This document shows positions 1 through 7,827 of a stretch of 64,000 bases of DNA, in pieces. This DNA is from Motiliproteus sp048265065. Lineage in GTDB: Bacteria > Pseudomonadota > Gammaproteobacteria > Pseudomonadales > Balneatricaceae. The notes under the pieces are model-generated. The model saw only the letters and a program-made list of their open reading frames with translations. It ran no database searches and was not told the origin of the DNA. Position numbers and translations under genes: made by a program. Where the stretch lies: contig JBLXCH010000003.1 in NCBI GenBank assembly GCA_048265065.1, forward strand, positions 1 through 64,000. The letters are read 5' to 3'. Every line of letters begins with the position of its first letter. The stretch's first letter is position 1.

Positions 1-32
1 TGTCGGTGGTTCGATTCCGCCTCCGGGCACCA
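1..32 (+). tRNA. tRNA-Phe, 3' end only (also the left attachment site)
   Basis: The window opens inside a tRNA. Positions 1-32 hold the T arm and the 3' acceptor strand followed by CCA: stem GGTGG pairs with CCGCC around loop TTCGATT, then TCCGGGC, A and CCA. The copy at 3392-3437 extends further left into ATTGAAAATCC, the anticodon loop and stem typical of tRNA-Phe(GAA), which identifies the gene. The 5' half lies outside the window. Identity as Phe is inferred from the duplicated copy. Confidence 0.85.
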
Positions 33-37
33 TTATT

Positions 38-487
38 TTAAAGGCTTGCGACTAAATGCAGGCCTTTTTTATGTCCGGATTGTGTCAAAATCGTGCCTTC
101 TACATGGCACGCCGCCTTTTTCAAATGATCACCCGCCATATGCGCATAACGTAAAACCACCTCGAACGACGACCAACCGCCTAGTTCCATCAATTCATTT
201 TCAACAGCATCTGGCGATTGGGCAAGACCTTTTAAATACTCAAGCCGAGTATCGGCGCTTACGGTCAAACTCCCTGCGTAATTCAGGTACAGACTATCCA
301 CGCCTTGGTGCAATATTTGGACTTCTGTGTAATTAGAGGGTGCTGTGTTACTAGGGGACGCACCCGTTGCCGGTTCAATAATGCCACTTCCGCCAGAGCA
401 CATCACAGGCTCGCGCTGCGCGTGAGGCTGTGAAGATACTCTGTTGTCTGCGGCTACTTTAAAATCAGAATCAGATTGATCAACCAT
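38..487 (-). pseudogene. Chimeric remnant: unknown N-terminus fused to tyrosine integrase C-terminus
   Basis: The 149-residue product has two unlike parts. Residues about 98-135 (ELMELGGWSSFEVVLRYAHM onward) read as the C-terminal end of a phage tyrosine recombinase: the LGGWSS motif and a nucleophile-like Tyr at 114 in RYAH. The upstream catalytic Arg and the core-binding domain are absent. Residues about 55-92 (QILHQGVDSLYLNY then LKGLAQS) resemble the start of a replication-initiator-like protein found beside integrases in integrative elements; this is from memory and is weaker. A deletion probably joined the two genes in frame. The ATG has a good ribosome site (AGGAG, 9 bases upstream), so the hybrid could be translated, but it cannot be an active recombinase. 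Confidence 0.7.
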
Positions 488-570
488 GTCTGTTCGCTCC
501 TGCGATTGTTAAACATGGCTCTATTAATTGATCAGAAATGAGTAATGGGTGGGAACCTCAAATCGCGTTT

Positions 571-1344
571 TTAGGTTCCTACGAGTTTATTTCGTTTTTC
601 AATCAGCTTACGAAATGCTCGCGTTGAGTAATCACTTTCATCGTTATACAACTCAAGGTCATCGATGAGCAGGCTTTGTAATTGCGCCGTTGTGTGATGC
701 TCCAAGCCAACCCCTTCCGCAAGAACTTCTATCATATAACGAAGGTCGTTATATTTAGCTTTAGAAGGGACAGGTTTAGTTTTTGTTATCGCCTTGGCGA
801 GGCGATTCATAAATGTTTCATCATCACACATTTGTGCTTTGGAAATGAATTTAGCAACGGTGAAATTCGAGACGACAGACCGATCAATAGTAACAGCACG
901 GAATAAACAATCTAGGTCACCTTCCACTGCTTTACGAATAAGCTCTGACATTGGCTGGCTGTATTGTTTGATGGCATTTATTTGGCCTTGCAGAGCCATT
1001 AATACGGCAGTGATTTCTTGCTTATCTTCATTGGTATAGTGATCTACAGGCAAGGTGTCCCCTAGGTCAGAGGAGAGAGTATCAAGTATAGATTGTTGAG
1101 GATCAGGCTCGTTTAAAGACGCTTGGATTAAATCGATAAGATTAAACTTGAGAAGAAAGCCTGCAACGGTATACACATAAGGAAAGTTATACCATTCAGT
1201 CCATGGAACTACTAAATCATCAAGATTATCTGTGTTAGAAGCTAATTCTGCGAAATCTTTAGCCTCTTCATTCATTTCTTGAAGACTGCTGTAGACCTGC
1301 TGAGCTTGCCTACGAGTCAGTTTTCCGAATTCTTTTCCATACAT
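571..1344 (-). CDS. Unknown island protein, second gene of a two-gene cassette
   Basis: I do not recognise this protein of about 257 residues. It is soluble by inspection, with no signal peptide or membrane segment. It is rich in charged and amphipathic stretches and reads as mostly helical, with a basic C-terminal tail (FRKLIEKRNKLVGT). The ATG at 1344 begins 5 bases after the stop of the upstream gene. A TTG at 1353 would overlap that stop and is an alternative start. The tight junction means the two genes are very likely cotranscribed and work together. No catalytic motif is evident. Its location in a tRNA-borne island suggests cargo of the element, possibly phage defence, but nothing in the sequence proves that. 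Confidence 0.65.
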   Translation of the reverse strand: MYGKEFGKLTRRQAQQVYSSLQEMNEEAKDFAELASNTDNLDDLVVPWTEWYNFPYVYTVAGFLLKFNLIDLIQASLNEPDPQQSILDTLSSDLGDTLPVDHYTNEDKQEITAVLMALQGQINAIKQYSQPMSELIRKAVEGDLDCLFRAVTIDRSVVSNFTVAKFISKAQMCDDETFMNRLAKAITKTKPVPSKAKYNDLRYMIEVLAEGVGLEHHTTAQLQSLLIDDLELYNDESDYSTRAFRKLIEKRNKLVGT

Positions 1345-1349
1345 TATCT

Positions 1350-2753
1350 TCAACTATTAAAAGCGTATAGATACCAAATATAGGAAATGACTGATAAAAC
1401 AAACACCCATAATAACGACAATATATAAAATGGCTGCTTATAAATCCAGCGAAGAATATGTGGACGCTCATCCATAAGCTTGATTTGCCTAATAGTAAAA
1501 TTTAAGCTCCATATGAAAACTATACAAATCAGATAAGCTAAAAAGATACCAAGTGCATCTCCAGTAAAAATCTCAAAAATATAGTCTGAATTAGTACCTG
1601 GCTCATCATCCGTCACTGCTTGCGAACTTTTATTTATATTCACCCATAACAACGCAGTTAGACTAGTATAAGCAAGCAGTATCCCTGTCCATTGGCGAGC
1701 GACCTGTCCTGCGGAGTCGATACGATTATGCTTGGTTTGTATTCTTTCATGTTGGGCTGAAAAGGAATCTTGCATTCCTCTAGTCCAGTCAAATTCACGC
1801 TCAAATAGAGGTTTATTCAATAGTCCGGATTCTAAGCAAGTTCTCAAGAGGGACTTCATATACCCAAGAATGCCCAATGCTTCACTGTCATCGTGCCGCC
1901 TGTGGTTTTCTTTTTGAGTTCGCTTTATTCTTGTTAATTCCCTTTTAAGTTGTCCGACAAGCTTAATTCCCGACTCATGCTTTTTAGTGTGTTCATAACT
2001 AACAATAGTAGTAAGAGCATCAGCCTCTTCTGTATGATGCTTATGTTTATGAATGGCATATTTCAAATAATAAAATGCTTGTCTAATAAGCACGTAAATA
2101 TCATCGCTATCTAAGCTTTTTATTTCATCAAAGTAGGTGTTTTTATATTTTAAATAAACCAATCCCGCATGGTTGATATAGAATTCGACAAAATAGAATT
2201 CGTTTGCTGTATTGTCACTAACGTCAGCACTAGTTAATATTTTATTAAGCTTATCCCATTCGTTACTATAATCATTTTGTGTTTTCGACCATTGAGAACT
2301 TTTTTCTAATGGCGATAGATTGTTATATTTTTTTCTTATCTCAGCAAGTTCACCAAATGGGTTCATTAGTAATGAGTTTACTTCTGGGTGTTCTTTTTTA
2401 TAACATCGAGGGTACAGGCAAACATGGCCTTTCAAATAACGGTCATCCAGATTTTGAGAAGACTTACTCTCTGCTGCAACGACGACCCTAAACTCTCCAT
2501 CACCTGGAAGAACATCTTTCCAATCAACCCATGACTGAAGTGCTATTCGTCTAGCATGCCCTTGACTCTTACCTTGAGATGCAAAATTTATGGTTTCATG
2601 CTTCACATCTTTTTTATTACTTAAAAAACCACCACTAAGCCCAACGGCAGTTAGCCCAAAATCCAAGTGGCCAGAAACACAAGGAACCCAGCCCAAGTGA
2701 GAGGCTTCTTCGATAAATAGGAGGGGGTCAAACTCTTCTGAATTGCTAGCCAT
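1350..2753 (-). CDS. Unknown island protein with C-terminal three-helix membrane domain
   Basis: This 467-residue protein matches no family I can name. Residues 1 to about 350 are hydrophilic, with a charged, probably coiled section near 270-300 (LKRELTRIKRTQKE). Three membrane segments follow at about 356-372, 400-419 and 442-463, so the protein is anchored by its C-terminus with the large domain most likely in the cytoplasm. It is the first gene of a tandem pair with 571-1344. A hairpin terminator (2784-2808) separates it from the gene upstream, so its promoter should lie in the roughly 80 bases before 2753. The ribosome site is weak (GGAA). The soluble-sensor-plus-membrane layout recalls membrane-acting abortive-infection effectors, which is inference only. 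Confidence 0.65.
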   Translation of the reverse strand: MASNSEEFDPLLFIEEASHLGWVPCVSGHLDFGLTAVGLSGGFLSNKKDVKHETINFASQGKSQGHARRIALQSWVDWKDVLPGDGEFRVVVAAESKSSQNLDDRYLKGHVCLYPRCYKKEHPEVNSLLMNPFGELAEIRKKYNNLSPLEKSSQWSKTQNDYSNEWDKLNKILTSADVSDNTANEFYFVEFYINHAGLVYLKYKNTYFDEIKSLDSDDIYVLIRQAFYYLKYAIHKHKHHTEEADALTTIVSYEHTKKHESGIKLVGQLKRELTRIKRTQKENHRRHDDSEALGILGYMKSLLRTCLESGLLNKPLFEREFDWTRGMQDSFSAQHERIQTKHNRIDSAGQVARQWTGILLAYTSLTALLWVNINKSSQAVTDDEPGTNSDYIFEIFTGDALGIFLAYLICIVFIWSLNFTIRQIKLMDERPHILRWIYKQPFYILSLLWVFVLSVISYIWYLYAFNS

Positions 2754-2783
2754 AAACGTTCCATATCAAGCTAGGTATATAAC

Positions 2784-2808
2784 AAAAAGGGCCTTAAGGC
2801 CCTTTAAA
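2784..2808 (-). terminator. Intrinsic terminator between island genes
   Basis: The perfect inverted repeat AAAGGGCCTT (2786-2795) and AAGGCCCTTT (2796-2805) is followed on the minus strand by five T residues. It would end transcription coming from the 82-residue gene before the two-gene cassette. A's on the other side allow weaker activity on the plus strand. Confidence 0.7.
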
Positions 2809-2831
2809 AAACGATATAGTACGAATAATTT

Positions 2832-3080
2832 CTAGAATGGTGACTTAAATAAGCGAGTATACCAAGATAGTGAAGGCTGGGAGTCGTGTTGCACGCCTCG
2901 ACCATTGCTTCTGCGTACCATCCCGTGGGATTGGCTAGCTCCACTAGGACTAATCAGTTGGTCTCTCAGTTCTCTTTCAGATTTATTCATGTTGTATTTA
3001 ACAAGCAAAACACCTAAACCCATCAAAAATACAACTGCCAATACTAGAGCGAAACTAGCATGTAATAGCATACTTTCCAT
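2832..3080 (-). CDS. Small single-pass membrane protein of the island
   Basis: The product has 82 residues. One hydrophobic segment (about residues 7-27, FALVLAVVFLMGLGVLLVKY) is followed by a basic, Ser/Gly/Arg-rich tail ending in LFKSPF, so it is probably an inner-membrane protein with a cytoplasmic tail. The ATG has a strong purine-rich ribosome site (GGAGAGAGGA), and a sigma-70-like promoter lies about 40 bases upstream. A terminator follows the gene, so it appears to be an independent unit within the island. Function is unknown. A phage-type or toxin-like small membrane protein is possible but not shown. Confidence 0.55.
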   Translation of the reverse strand: MESMLLHASFALVLAVVFLMGLGVLLVKYNMNKSERELRDQLISPSGASQSHGMVRRSNGRGVQHDSQPSLSWYTRLFKSPF

Positions 3081-3391
3081 TCCTCTCTCCTACTTATTCA
3101 TAAATCGGCCGAGGATTGTATTAAAAATAATACAACTTCGTCAAATTAATTTACTTAAATAGTTTTTATAAATGTAATACAACGACTACTGCTCTTCAAT
3201 AGTTTGTCTAATTATTTGCGTCAAAACAGTTTTTTCACGTTAAATAAGACTTAAACAATTAATGAGATTGTGCCTGGTTTGTGACTAAAAGAAGTTAGAT
3301 CAAATTAACTACAATCTAATTGCTGATGCGATGAAAGAAGGCAAGCGTCACAAGCGATTGAATTTATTCAACTATTAGTTCCCATCATGAA
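3081..3391. other. Island right-end noncoding segment
   Basis: No reading frame with coding character is visible here. The segment is AT-rich and holds the minus-strand promoter at 3115-3144. It may also contain recombinase or excisionase binding sites next to the right attachment site, but I see no clear repeated motif to support that. Confidence 0.5.
3115..3144 (-). promoter_or_regulatory. Predicted sigma-70 promoter of the 82-residue gene
   Basis: On the minus strand TTGACG (3139-3144) and TACAAT (3115-3120) are separated by 18 bases. Five of six bases match consensus in each box. The gene start at 3080 follows with a good ribosome site. Confidence 0.55.
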
Positions 3392-3438
3392 ATTGAAAAT
3401 CCTCGTGTCGGTGGTTCGATTCCGCCTCCGGGCACCAT
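3392..3438 (+). repeat. Right attachment site: duplicated tRNA-Phe 3' half
   Basis: Positions 3392-3437 reproduce the tRNA-Phe sequence from the anticodon loop (TTGAAAA) through CCA. The last 33 bases (3406-3438) are identical to window positions 1-33. The sequence to the left does not form a D arm or 5' acceptor strand, so this is a tRNA fragment left by integration, not a functional tRNA. Confidence 0.85.
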
Positions 3439-3467
3439 CTTTTCCCTACAAGCAAAGCCTCTGCTAA

Positions 3468-3971
3468 TTACTTTTTACCAGCAACCGCCGCGATGTATTC
3501 GCGTTGTGCGGGGAAATGAAATGCCCGTGGCCGTAACGCTTGGATTGATGGGATAACTTGCTCAAGCTCTAAACCTTTCTCAAGCATAAGTCGCGCTGCT
3601 ATAAGGCCCGTTCGCCCTGATCCACCTTTGCAGTGGATAGCAACCCCCGCACCAGCATCCAGCGAACTGTGTAAGTCTGCATGGCAGGCCTGCCACTGCT
3701 GCTCAAACTCACCATTTGGTACGTCTTCATCTTCTATGGGTAAATGCATCCACTTAAGACCGATTTTGGCGGCGTGGTCAGCGATATTTTCAACGTTGTG
3801 CTCGGCCATTTCATGGTCGGTCATCAAAGTAACCAACGCATTCGCTCCCGCCGCTTTCAATTGCTTTAATGAGGTCAGCACGTCAGCTTCTTTCGTACCA
3901 GGGCAAGGTGTAAGTAATAGTTCTCCATCTCCTAAAGATAATGGCCAGAATGGGTGCTGATGATCAGACAT
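3468..3971 (-). CDS. CX5R dual-specificity/tyrosine phosphatase-like protein
   Basis: The 167-residue protein has the phosphatase signature HCKGGSGRTG, with nucleophile Cys114 and phosphate-binding Arg120. Asp residues near 81-83 in a PIEDEDVP loop are suited to be the general acid. It is cytoplasmic, without a signal peptide, and about the size of a minimal dual-specificity phosphatase. Its ATG lies inside the last codons of the upstream Acr3 gene (8-base overlap) with its own ribosome site (GAGGAAG), so the two are translationally coupled. Because yeast Acr2 arsenate reductase is also an HCX5R phosphatase relative, this protein may act on arsenate. Ordinary protein or nucleotide phosphatase activity remains possible. 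Confidence 0.8.
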   Translation of the reverse strand: MSDHQHPFWPLSLGDGELLLTPCPGTKEADVLTSLKQLKAAGANALVTLMTDHEMAEHNVENIADHAAKIGLKWMHLPIEDEDVPNGEFEQQWQACHADLHSSLDAGAGVAIHCKGGSGRTGLIAARLMLEKGLELEQVIPSIQALRPRAFHFPAQREYIAAVAGKK

Positions 3972-5001
3972 TTCTTACTTCCTCTGAAACAAACCAATGA
4001 GTTGTACGGTTGGCAAAAGCAACTAGCGACAACATGACAGGAACTTCGACTAAAACACCGACGACCGTTGCCAGCGCTGCACCGGAATGCAAACCGAACA
4101 ATGAAATTGCAACCGCGACTGCTAATTCGAAAAAGTTAGAAGTGCCAATCATGCTAGCTGGTGCCGCGATGCGATGAGGTAAACGCAGATAGTAAGCGGC
4201 TAAGTAGGCAATAAAAAAGATTCCGTAAGACTGCACTATCAAAGGTACAGCAATAAAGGCAATGGCTTGAGGTTGGTCGATTATCGTTTCCGCTTGAAAG
4301 CCAAAAAGCAGCACAACCATGATCAACAAACCAAGTACCGACCACGGCTTAACTTGCCGTAAAAACACCTCAACACCTGCCTGGTTTTGTCGCCGTTCTA
4401 ACAAGCGCCGTGTCCAAATCCCCATTAATAATGGAAAGACCACGTAGAGCAAGACCGATAGTAATAAGGTTTCCCAAGGAACCTGAATATCGCTTACACC
4501 CAATAAAAAGGCGGTTAGCGGCGCAAAAGCAAACACCATAATAATGTCGTTAACCGATACCTGAACCAAGGTGTAATTCGGGTCGCCCTTAGTAAGCTGA
4601 CTCCAAACGAAAACCATGGCAGTACAAGGCGCTACACCAAGCAGGATCATCCCCGCGATATATTCGCCGGCACTTTGAGGATCAACCCAGTCTGCAAAGA
4701 TCACACGGAAGAAAAGCCAACCCAATAACGCCATTGTGAATGGTTTGATGAGCCAGTTGATCACTAATGTTAGAATCAACCCTTTAGGCCGCTTACCGAC
4801 GTCACGGACCGCACGAAAGTCAATTTGCACCATCATGGGAAAAATCATCACCCAGATGAAAACAGCAACCACCAAGTTCACATGAGCAAATTCCAGCGCG
4901 GCAATTACCACAAAGACATCAGGTAACCAATTGCCTAAACCAACACCCACTAGAATGCACAAGCCAACCCAGACGCTGAGATAACGTTCGAATATCCCCA
5001 T
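3964..5001 (-). CDS. Acr3-family arsenite efflux permease
   Basis: About 345 residues with roughly ten hydrophobic helices. The beginning (MGIFERYLSVWVGLCILVGV) is typical of bacterial Acr3/ArsB3 carriers, as are the internal segments around GVAPCTAMVFVWS, including the conserved Cys in the fourth helix region, and NDIIMVFAFAP. These carriers expel arsenite (or antimonite) across the inner membrane using the proton gradient. I place the start at 5001 because the longer frame to 5043 adds residues foreign to the family and uses a GTG without a ribosome site. The gene overlaps the phosphatase by 8 bases. No ArsR repressor or ArsC-type reductase is adjacent, which makes the phosphatase the likely partner. 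Confidence 0.85.
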   Translation of the reverse strand: MGIFERYLSVWVGLCILVGVGLGNWLPDVFVVIAALEFAHVNLVVAVFIWVMIFPMMVQIDFRAVRDVGKRPKGLILTLVINWLIKPFTMALLGWLFFRVIFADWVDPQSAGEYIAGMILLGVAPCTAMVFVWSQLTKGDPNYTLVQVSVNDIIMVFAFAPLTAFLLGVSDIQVPWETLLLSVLLYVVFPLLMGIWTRRLLERRQNQAGVEVFLRQVKPWSVLGLLIMVVLLFGFQAETIIDQPQAIAFIAVPLIVQSYGIFFIAYLAAYYLRLPHRIAAPASMIGTSNFFELAVAVAISLFGLHSGAALATVVGVLVEVPVMLSLVAFANRTTHWFVSEEVRNV

Positions 5002-5155
5002 GAAAAAACCACGAATCAAATGAATAAAATTGAATGTAAGCACTAAATAGTGACGACGATACTACCTACCTCGAACAATACATATGTTTTTCCATATATT
5101 CAATCAACAGGATAAGTTAACCCGACTTAACCCAAGAAAAAAACGCACAGATATT

Positions 5156-5174
5156 GAAAATGATAATCAACTCT
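5156..5174. promoter_or_regulatory. Fur-box-like site upstream of the di-heme peroxidase gene
   Basis: The stretch starting GAAAATGATAATCA matches about 13 of 19 positions of the Fur consensus GATAATGATAATCATTATC. It lies about 65 bases before the start codon at 5240, suggesting iron-repressed expression. Confidence 0.5.
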
Positions 5175-5239
5175 CTTTAATTGCTTAATGTTATCAACGA
5201 TAATTCCTCATCAAACCACACTCAACATAAGGCATTAGG

Positions 5240-6382
5240 TTGATTCTACGACACCTCATTCTGCTTACCTTAATCGCTGGCACGTTAGTACCCCATGCCT
5301 ATGGCGAAATTACATCAAAGGAAACCCTCGGCTCAAAGCTCTTCTTTGATGTGAACCTCTCGCTAAATCGCACGCAATCATGCGCTAGCTGTCATTCACC
5401 GGCGAAAGCATTTACAGACCCCAACGAGAACAATATCAAGGGCGCTGTATCAATAGGTGATGATGGCCACTCCCTTGGGGATAGACATGCGCCAACCGCT
5501 TCGTACGCAAGCTTTAGTCCTGCGTTTCATCAACGCAATGATGGTGAATACGTCGGCGGCCACTTTTGGGATGGACGTGCCAGCACATTAGCTGATCAAG
5601 CTGCTGGGCCGCCATTAAACCCTATCGAGATGGGTATGAAAGACGAAGCTGCGATCGCTAAACGTATTAAAGACAACCCGGAGTACGCGACTGCAATTGA
5701 ACGACTATTTGGCAAAAAAACCTTAAAGAACAACAAAACACTTTACCGCGCAATGGCGGAAAGTATTGCTGCTTTTGAGCAAACCGAGCTGTTTGCTCCA
5801 TTTGACTCGAAATACGATCGCTACCTACGTGGAGAATACAGACCCACAGGACAAGAAGAGTTAGGAATGACACTGTTTTTCTCCCAACAGTTCACCAACT
5901 GCAATCAATGTCATCAGCTCAAAGCTCGGCCCACCGCCCCTCAAGAAACCTTCACTGATTACACCTATCACAACATTGGTGTTCCTGTTAATGACGCGGT
6001 CCGAAGCAGAAATGGACTAGGCATCGACCAGGACTTAGGCCTTTTCCACAACCCTCTGGTTGACGATCCTCTACAAAAAGGCAAGTTCAAAGTCCCAACG
6101 TTGCGCAATGTCGCCGTTACCGCACCCTATATGCATAACGGTGTTTTTACTGACCTACGCACAGTCGTGCTCTTTTACAACAAGTACAACAGTCGCAGTA
6201 GCAAGCGCCAAATCAACCCTGAAACCGGTGAAAAGTGGCGAGCGCCTGAGGTAGCGGAAAACCTGTCTTTAGAGGAGTTAGAGTTCGGTCCTGCTCTGGA
6301 TAACAAGCGAGTCGCCGCACTAGTTGCCTTTATGGAAATGCTGACCGACCAACGTTACGAAGCGCTACTGAATAAAAAATAA
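5240..6382 (+). CDS. Di-heme cytochrome c peroxidase / MauG-family protein
   Basis: 380 residues with a signal peptide (about 1-22, cleaving near AYG). There are two c-type heme sites, CASCH (48-52) and CNQCH (221-225), arranged as in the CcpA/MauG family. These periplasmic proteins reduce hydrogen peroxide or oxidise protein or metal-bound substrates. The start is TTG at 5240, preceded by an AGG-rich stretch; a longer frame is not available. A Fur-like box upstream and the imelysin genes downstream place it in an iron-responsive cluster, where it may handle Fe redox chemistry or peroxide. The exact substrate cannot be read from the sequence. Confidence 0.9.
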   Translation: MILRHLILLTLIAGTLVPHAYGEITSKETLGSKLFFDVNLSLNRTQSCASCHSPAKAFTDPNENNIKGAVSIGDDGHSLGDRHAPTASYASFSPAFHQRNDGEYVGGHFWDGRASTLADQAAGPPLNPIEMGMKDEAAIAKRIKDNPEYATAIERLFGKKTLKNNKTLYRAMAESIAAFEQTELFAPFDSKYDRYLRGEYRPTGQEELGMTLFFSQQFTNCNQCHQLKARPTAPQETFTDYTYHNIGVPVNDAVRSRNGLGIDQDLGLFHNPLVDDPLQKGKFKVPTLRNVAVTAPYMHNGVFTDLRTVVLFYNKYNSRSSKRQINPETGEKWRAPEVAENLSLEELEFGPALDNKRVAALVAFMEMLTDQRYEALLNKK

Positions 6383-6418
6383 GTGATGGAAAAGGATAAA
6401 ATTTAAGCGTGTTATGAT

Positions 6419-6433
6419 TGATAATGGTTCTCA
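6419..6433. promoter_or_regulatory. Fur-box-like site upstream of the first imelysin gene
   Basis: TGATAATGGTTCTCA fits the 7-1-7 Fur pattern TGATAATnATTATCA with 12 of 14 defined positions. It overlaps a plausible -10 element (TATGAT, 6414-6419) and lies about 65 bases before the ATG at 6498. Confidence 0.55.
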
Positions 6434-6497
6434 TAGAGATTAACATCTTGCATGTATATCCATTCTCAATCCGAATTCAATTTCTGGAGCTTTTCTC

Positions 6498-7769
6498 ATG
6501 ACTTGTTATAAGAAGGTCTTGGCTGGCGCTGTTTTCAGTTCTGTCATCCTCGGTTCTATCACTAGTGCACAAGCGTCCGAAGCGAACGTAATCAGCAATT
6601 ATGCTGATATTGCACAGGCTAAATATGAAGATGCTCTGGTTACTGCCAAGCAGCTAGAAGAATCTATCGATAACTTTCTTCTACAACCCAACGCAAGCAA
6701 CTTAGACAAAGCAAAAGCTGCATGGATTGCTGCACGTGTTCCTTATCAGCAGTCTGAAGTTTACCGCTTTGGCAACGCTGCGGTTGATGATTGGGAAGGC
6801 AAAGTCAACGCATGGCCACTCGACGAAGGCCTGATCGACTATGTTGATAGCTCTTATGGTTCAGAGTCAGACGAAAACGCATTCTACACTGCAAACATCA
6901 TTGCGAATCCTAAGCTTTCCCTTGGCGGCCAAGATATCGACGCTAGTGTGATTTCTACCGGTTTATTAGCGGATACCTTGCATGAAGTGGATGAAGTGGA
7001 ATCTAACGTGGCAACAGGCTATCACGTTATTGAATTCCTCCTTTGGGGCCAAGATCTTCACGGTACCGAAAAAGGTGCCGGTGAACGTCCAGCGTCAGAC
7101 TACTCTTTAATTGATTGCACCAACGGGAACTGTGACCGTCGTCGCGATTATCTTGCATCAGCCACTGAGCTGCTTGTCGCTGACCTTACAGACATGGCTT
7201 CTGCATGGGCACCCAATGGTTCAGCTCGTGCTGAATTAACAGATAAAGGCTCTGACGGTGGTATCGCCACTATCCTTACCGGCATGGGCAGCTTGGCTTA
7301 TGGCGAATTGGCGGGTGAGCGTATTAAGCTCGGTCTACTGCTTCACGATCCAGAAGAAGAGCATGATTGCTTCTCTGATAACACGCACTGGTCACACTAC
7401 TACGATGCCAAAGGTATCAAAAATGTTTACTACGGTACTTACACTCGTGTAGACGGCAGCAAAGTGGTGGGCACCAGCTTGCAATCTCTCGTGAAGAGAA
7501 CAGATCCAGCATTAGATAAAGAAATGCAATCAGCAATCGCGGCGACTGAAAAAGCAATGCAAGCGATGGTTGATGAAGCCAAGAAAGGCAACACAGTTGA
7601 CGTATTAATCGGTGAAGGCAATGACGCAGGCAACCAAGTTATTCAAAATGTAGTTGACGGCCTTGTCGCAGAAACTAAAGTTATCGAGAAAATCATCGTT
7701 GCACTGGGCGTTGAAGGAATCGAGCTTGAAGGTTCTGATAGCTTAGATAACCCAGGCTCTGTTCTGTAA
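6498..7769 (+). CDS. Imelysin-family periplasmic iron-regulated protein (IrpA-like)
   Basis: 423 residues with a signal peptide (about 1-26, ending SAQAS). The imelysin fold is indicated by the GxHxxE motif GYHVIEFLLWGQ (Gly174, His176, Glu179) and a second repeat half with GMGSLAYGELAGERI. Imelysin proteins are helical, periplasmic or surface-exposed and associated with iron uptake; the motif resembles that of EfeO and is thought to bind metal. The ATG is preceded by GGAG at good spacing. A Fur-like site precedes the gene and a strong terminator follows, so it can be expressed apart from the downstream genes. Confidence 0.9.
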   Translation: MTCYKKVLAGAVFSSVILGSITSAQASEANVISNYADIAQAKYEDALVTAKQLEESIDNFLLQPNASNLDKAKAAWIAARVPYQQSEVYRFGNAAVDDWEGKVNAWPLDEGLIDYVDSSYGSESDENAFYTANIIANPKLSLGGQDIDASVISTGLLADTLHEVDEVESNVATGYHVIEFLLWGQDLHGTEKGAGERPASDYSLIDCTNGNCDRRRDYLASATELLVADLTDMASAWAPNGSARAELTDKGSDGGIATILTGMGSLAYGELAGERIKLGLLLHDPEEEHDCFSDNTHWSHYYDAKGIKNVYYGTYTRVDGSKVVGTSLQSLVKRTDPALDKEMQSAIAATEKAMQAMVDEAKKGNTVDVLIGEGNDAGNQVIQNVVDGLVAETKVIEKIIVALGVEGIELEGSDSLDNPGSVL

Positions 7770-7786
7770 GTTATCCTTTCCACGCT

Positions 7787-7813
7787 AAAGCCCAGCTCTT
7801 GCTGGGCTTTTTT
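7787..7813 (+). terminator. Intrinsic terminator after the first imelysin gene
   Basis: Stem AAAGCCCAGC (7787-7796) pairs with GCTGGGCTTT (7801-7810) around TCTT, followed by a T run to 7813. It lies just before the next gene, so it may reduce rather than abolish read-through. Confidence 0.85.
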
Positions 7814-7827
7814 GGTTTCTAGATTCT

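Larger units (their letters stand above)
1..3438. mobile_element. Small tRNA-Phe-integrated genomic island
   Basis: A 33-bp exact direct repeat (1-33 and 3406-3438) made of the tRNA-Phe 3' end brackets about 3.4 kb. This is the usual footprint of a tyrosine-recombinase element that integrated into a tRNA and regenerated its 3' end. Inside are an integrase C-terminal remnant (38-487), two unknown genes in tandem (571-2753) and a small membrane protein (2832-3080), all on the minus strand and read toward the tRNA. Beyond 3438 ordinary chromosomal genes resume. No complete integrase is present, so the element is probably immobile or needs a helper. The left repeat may extend beyond the window. 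Confidence 0.8.

Noticed and set aside
2905..3162. Plus-strand 85-codon frame in the island
   Set aside because: It lies antisense to the 82-residue membrane protein, which has a promoter and ribosome site; the plus-strand frame has neither.
3392..3437. A second functional tRNA-Phe
   Set aside because: Only the anticodon loop through CCA is present; no D arm or 5' acceptor strand precedes it, so it is an attachment-site fragment.
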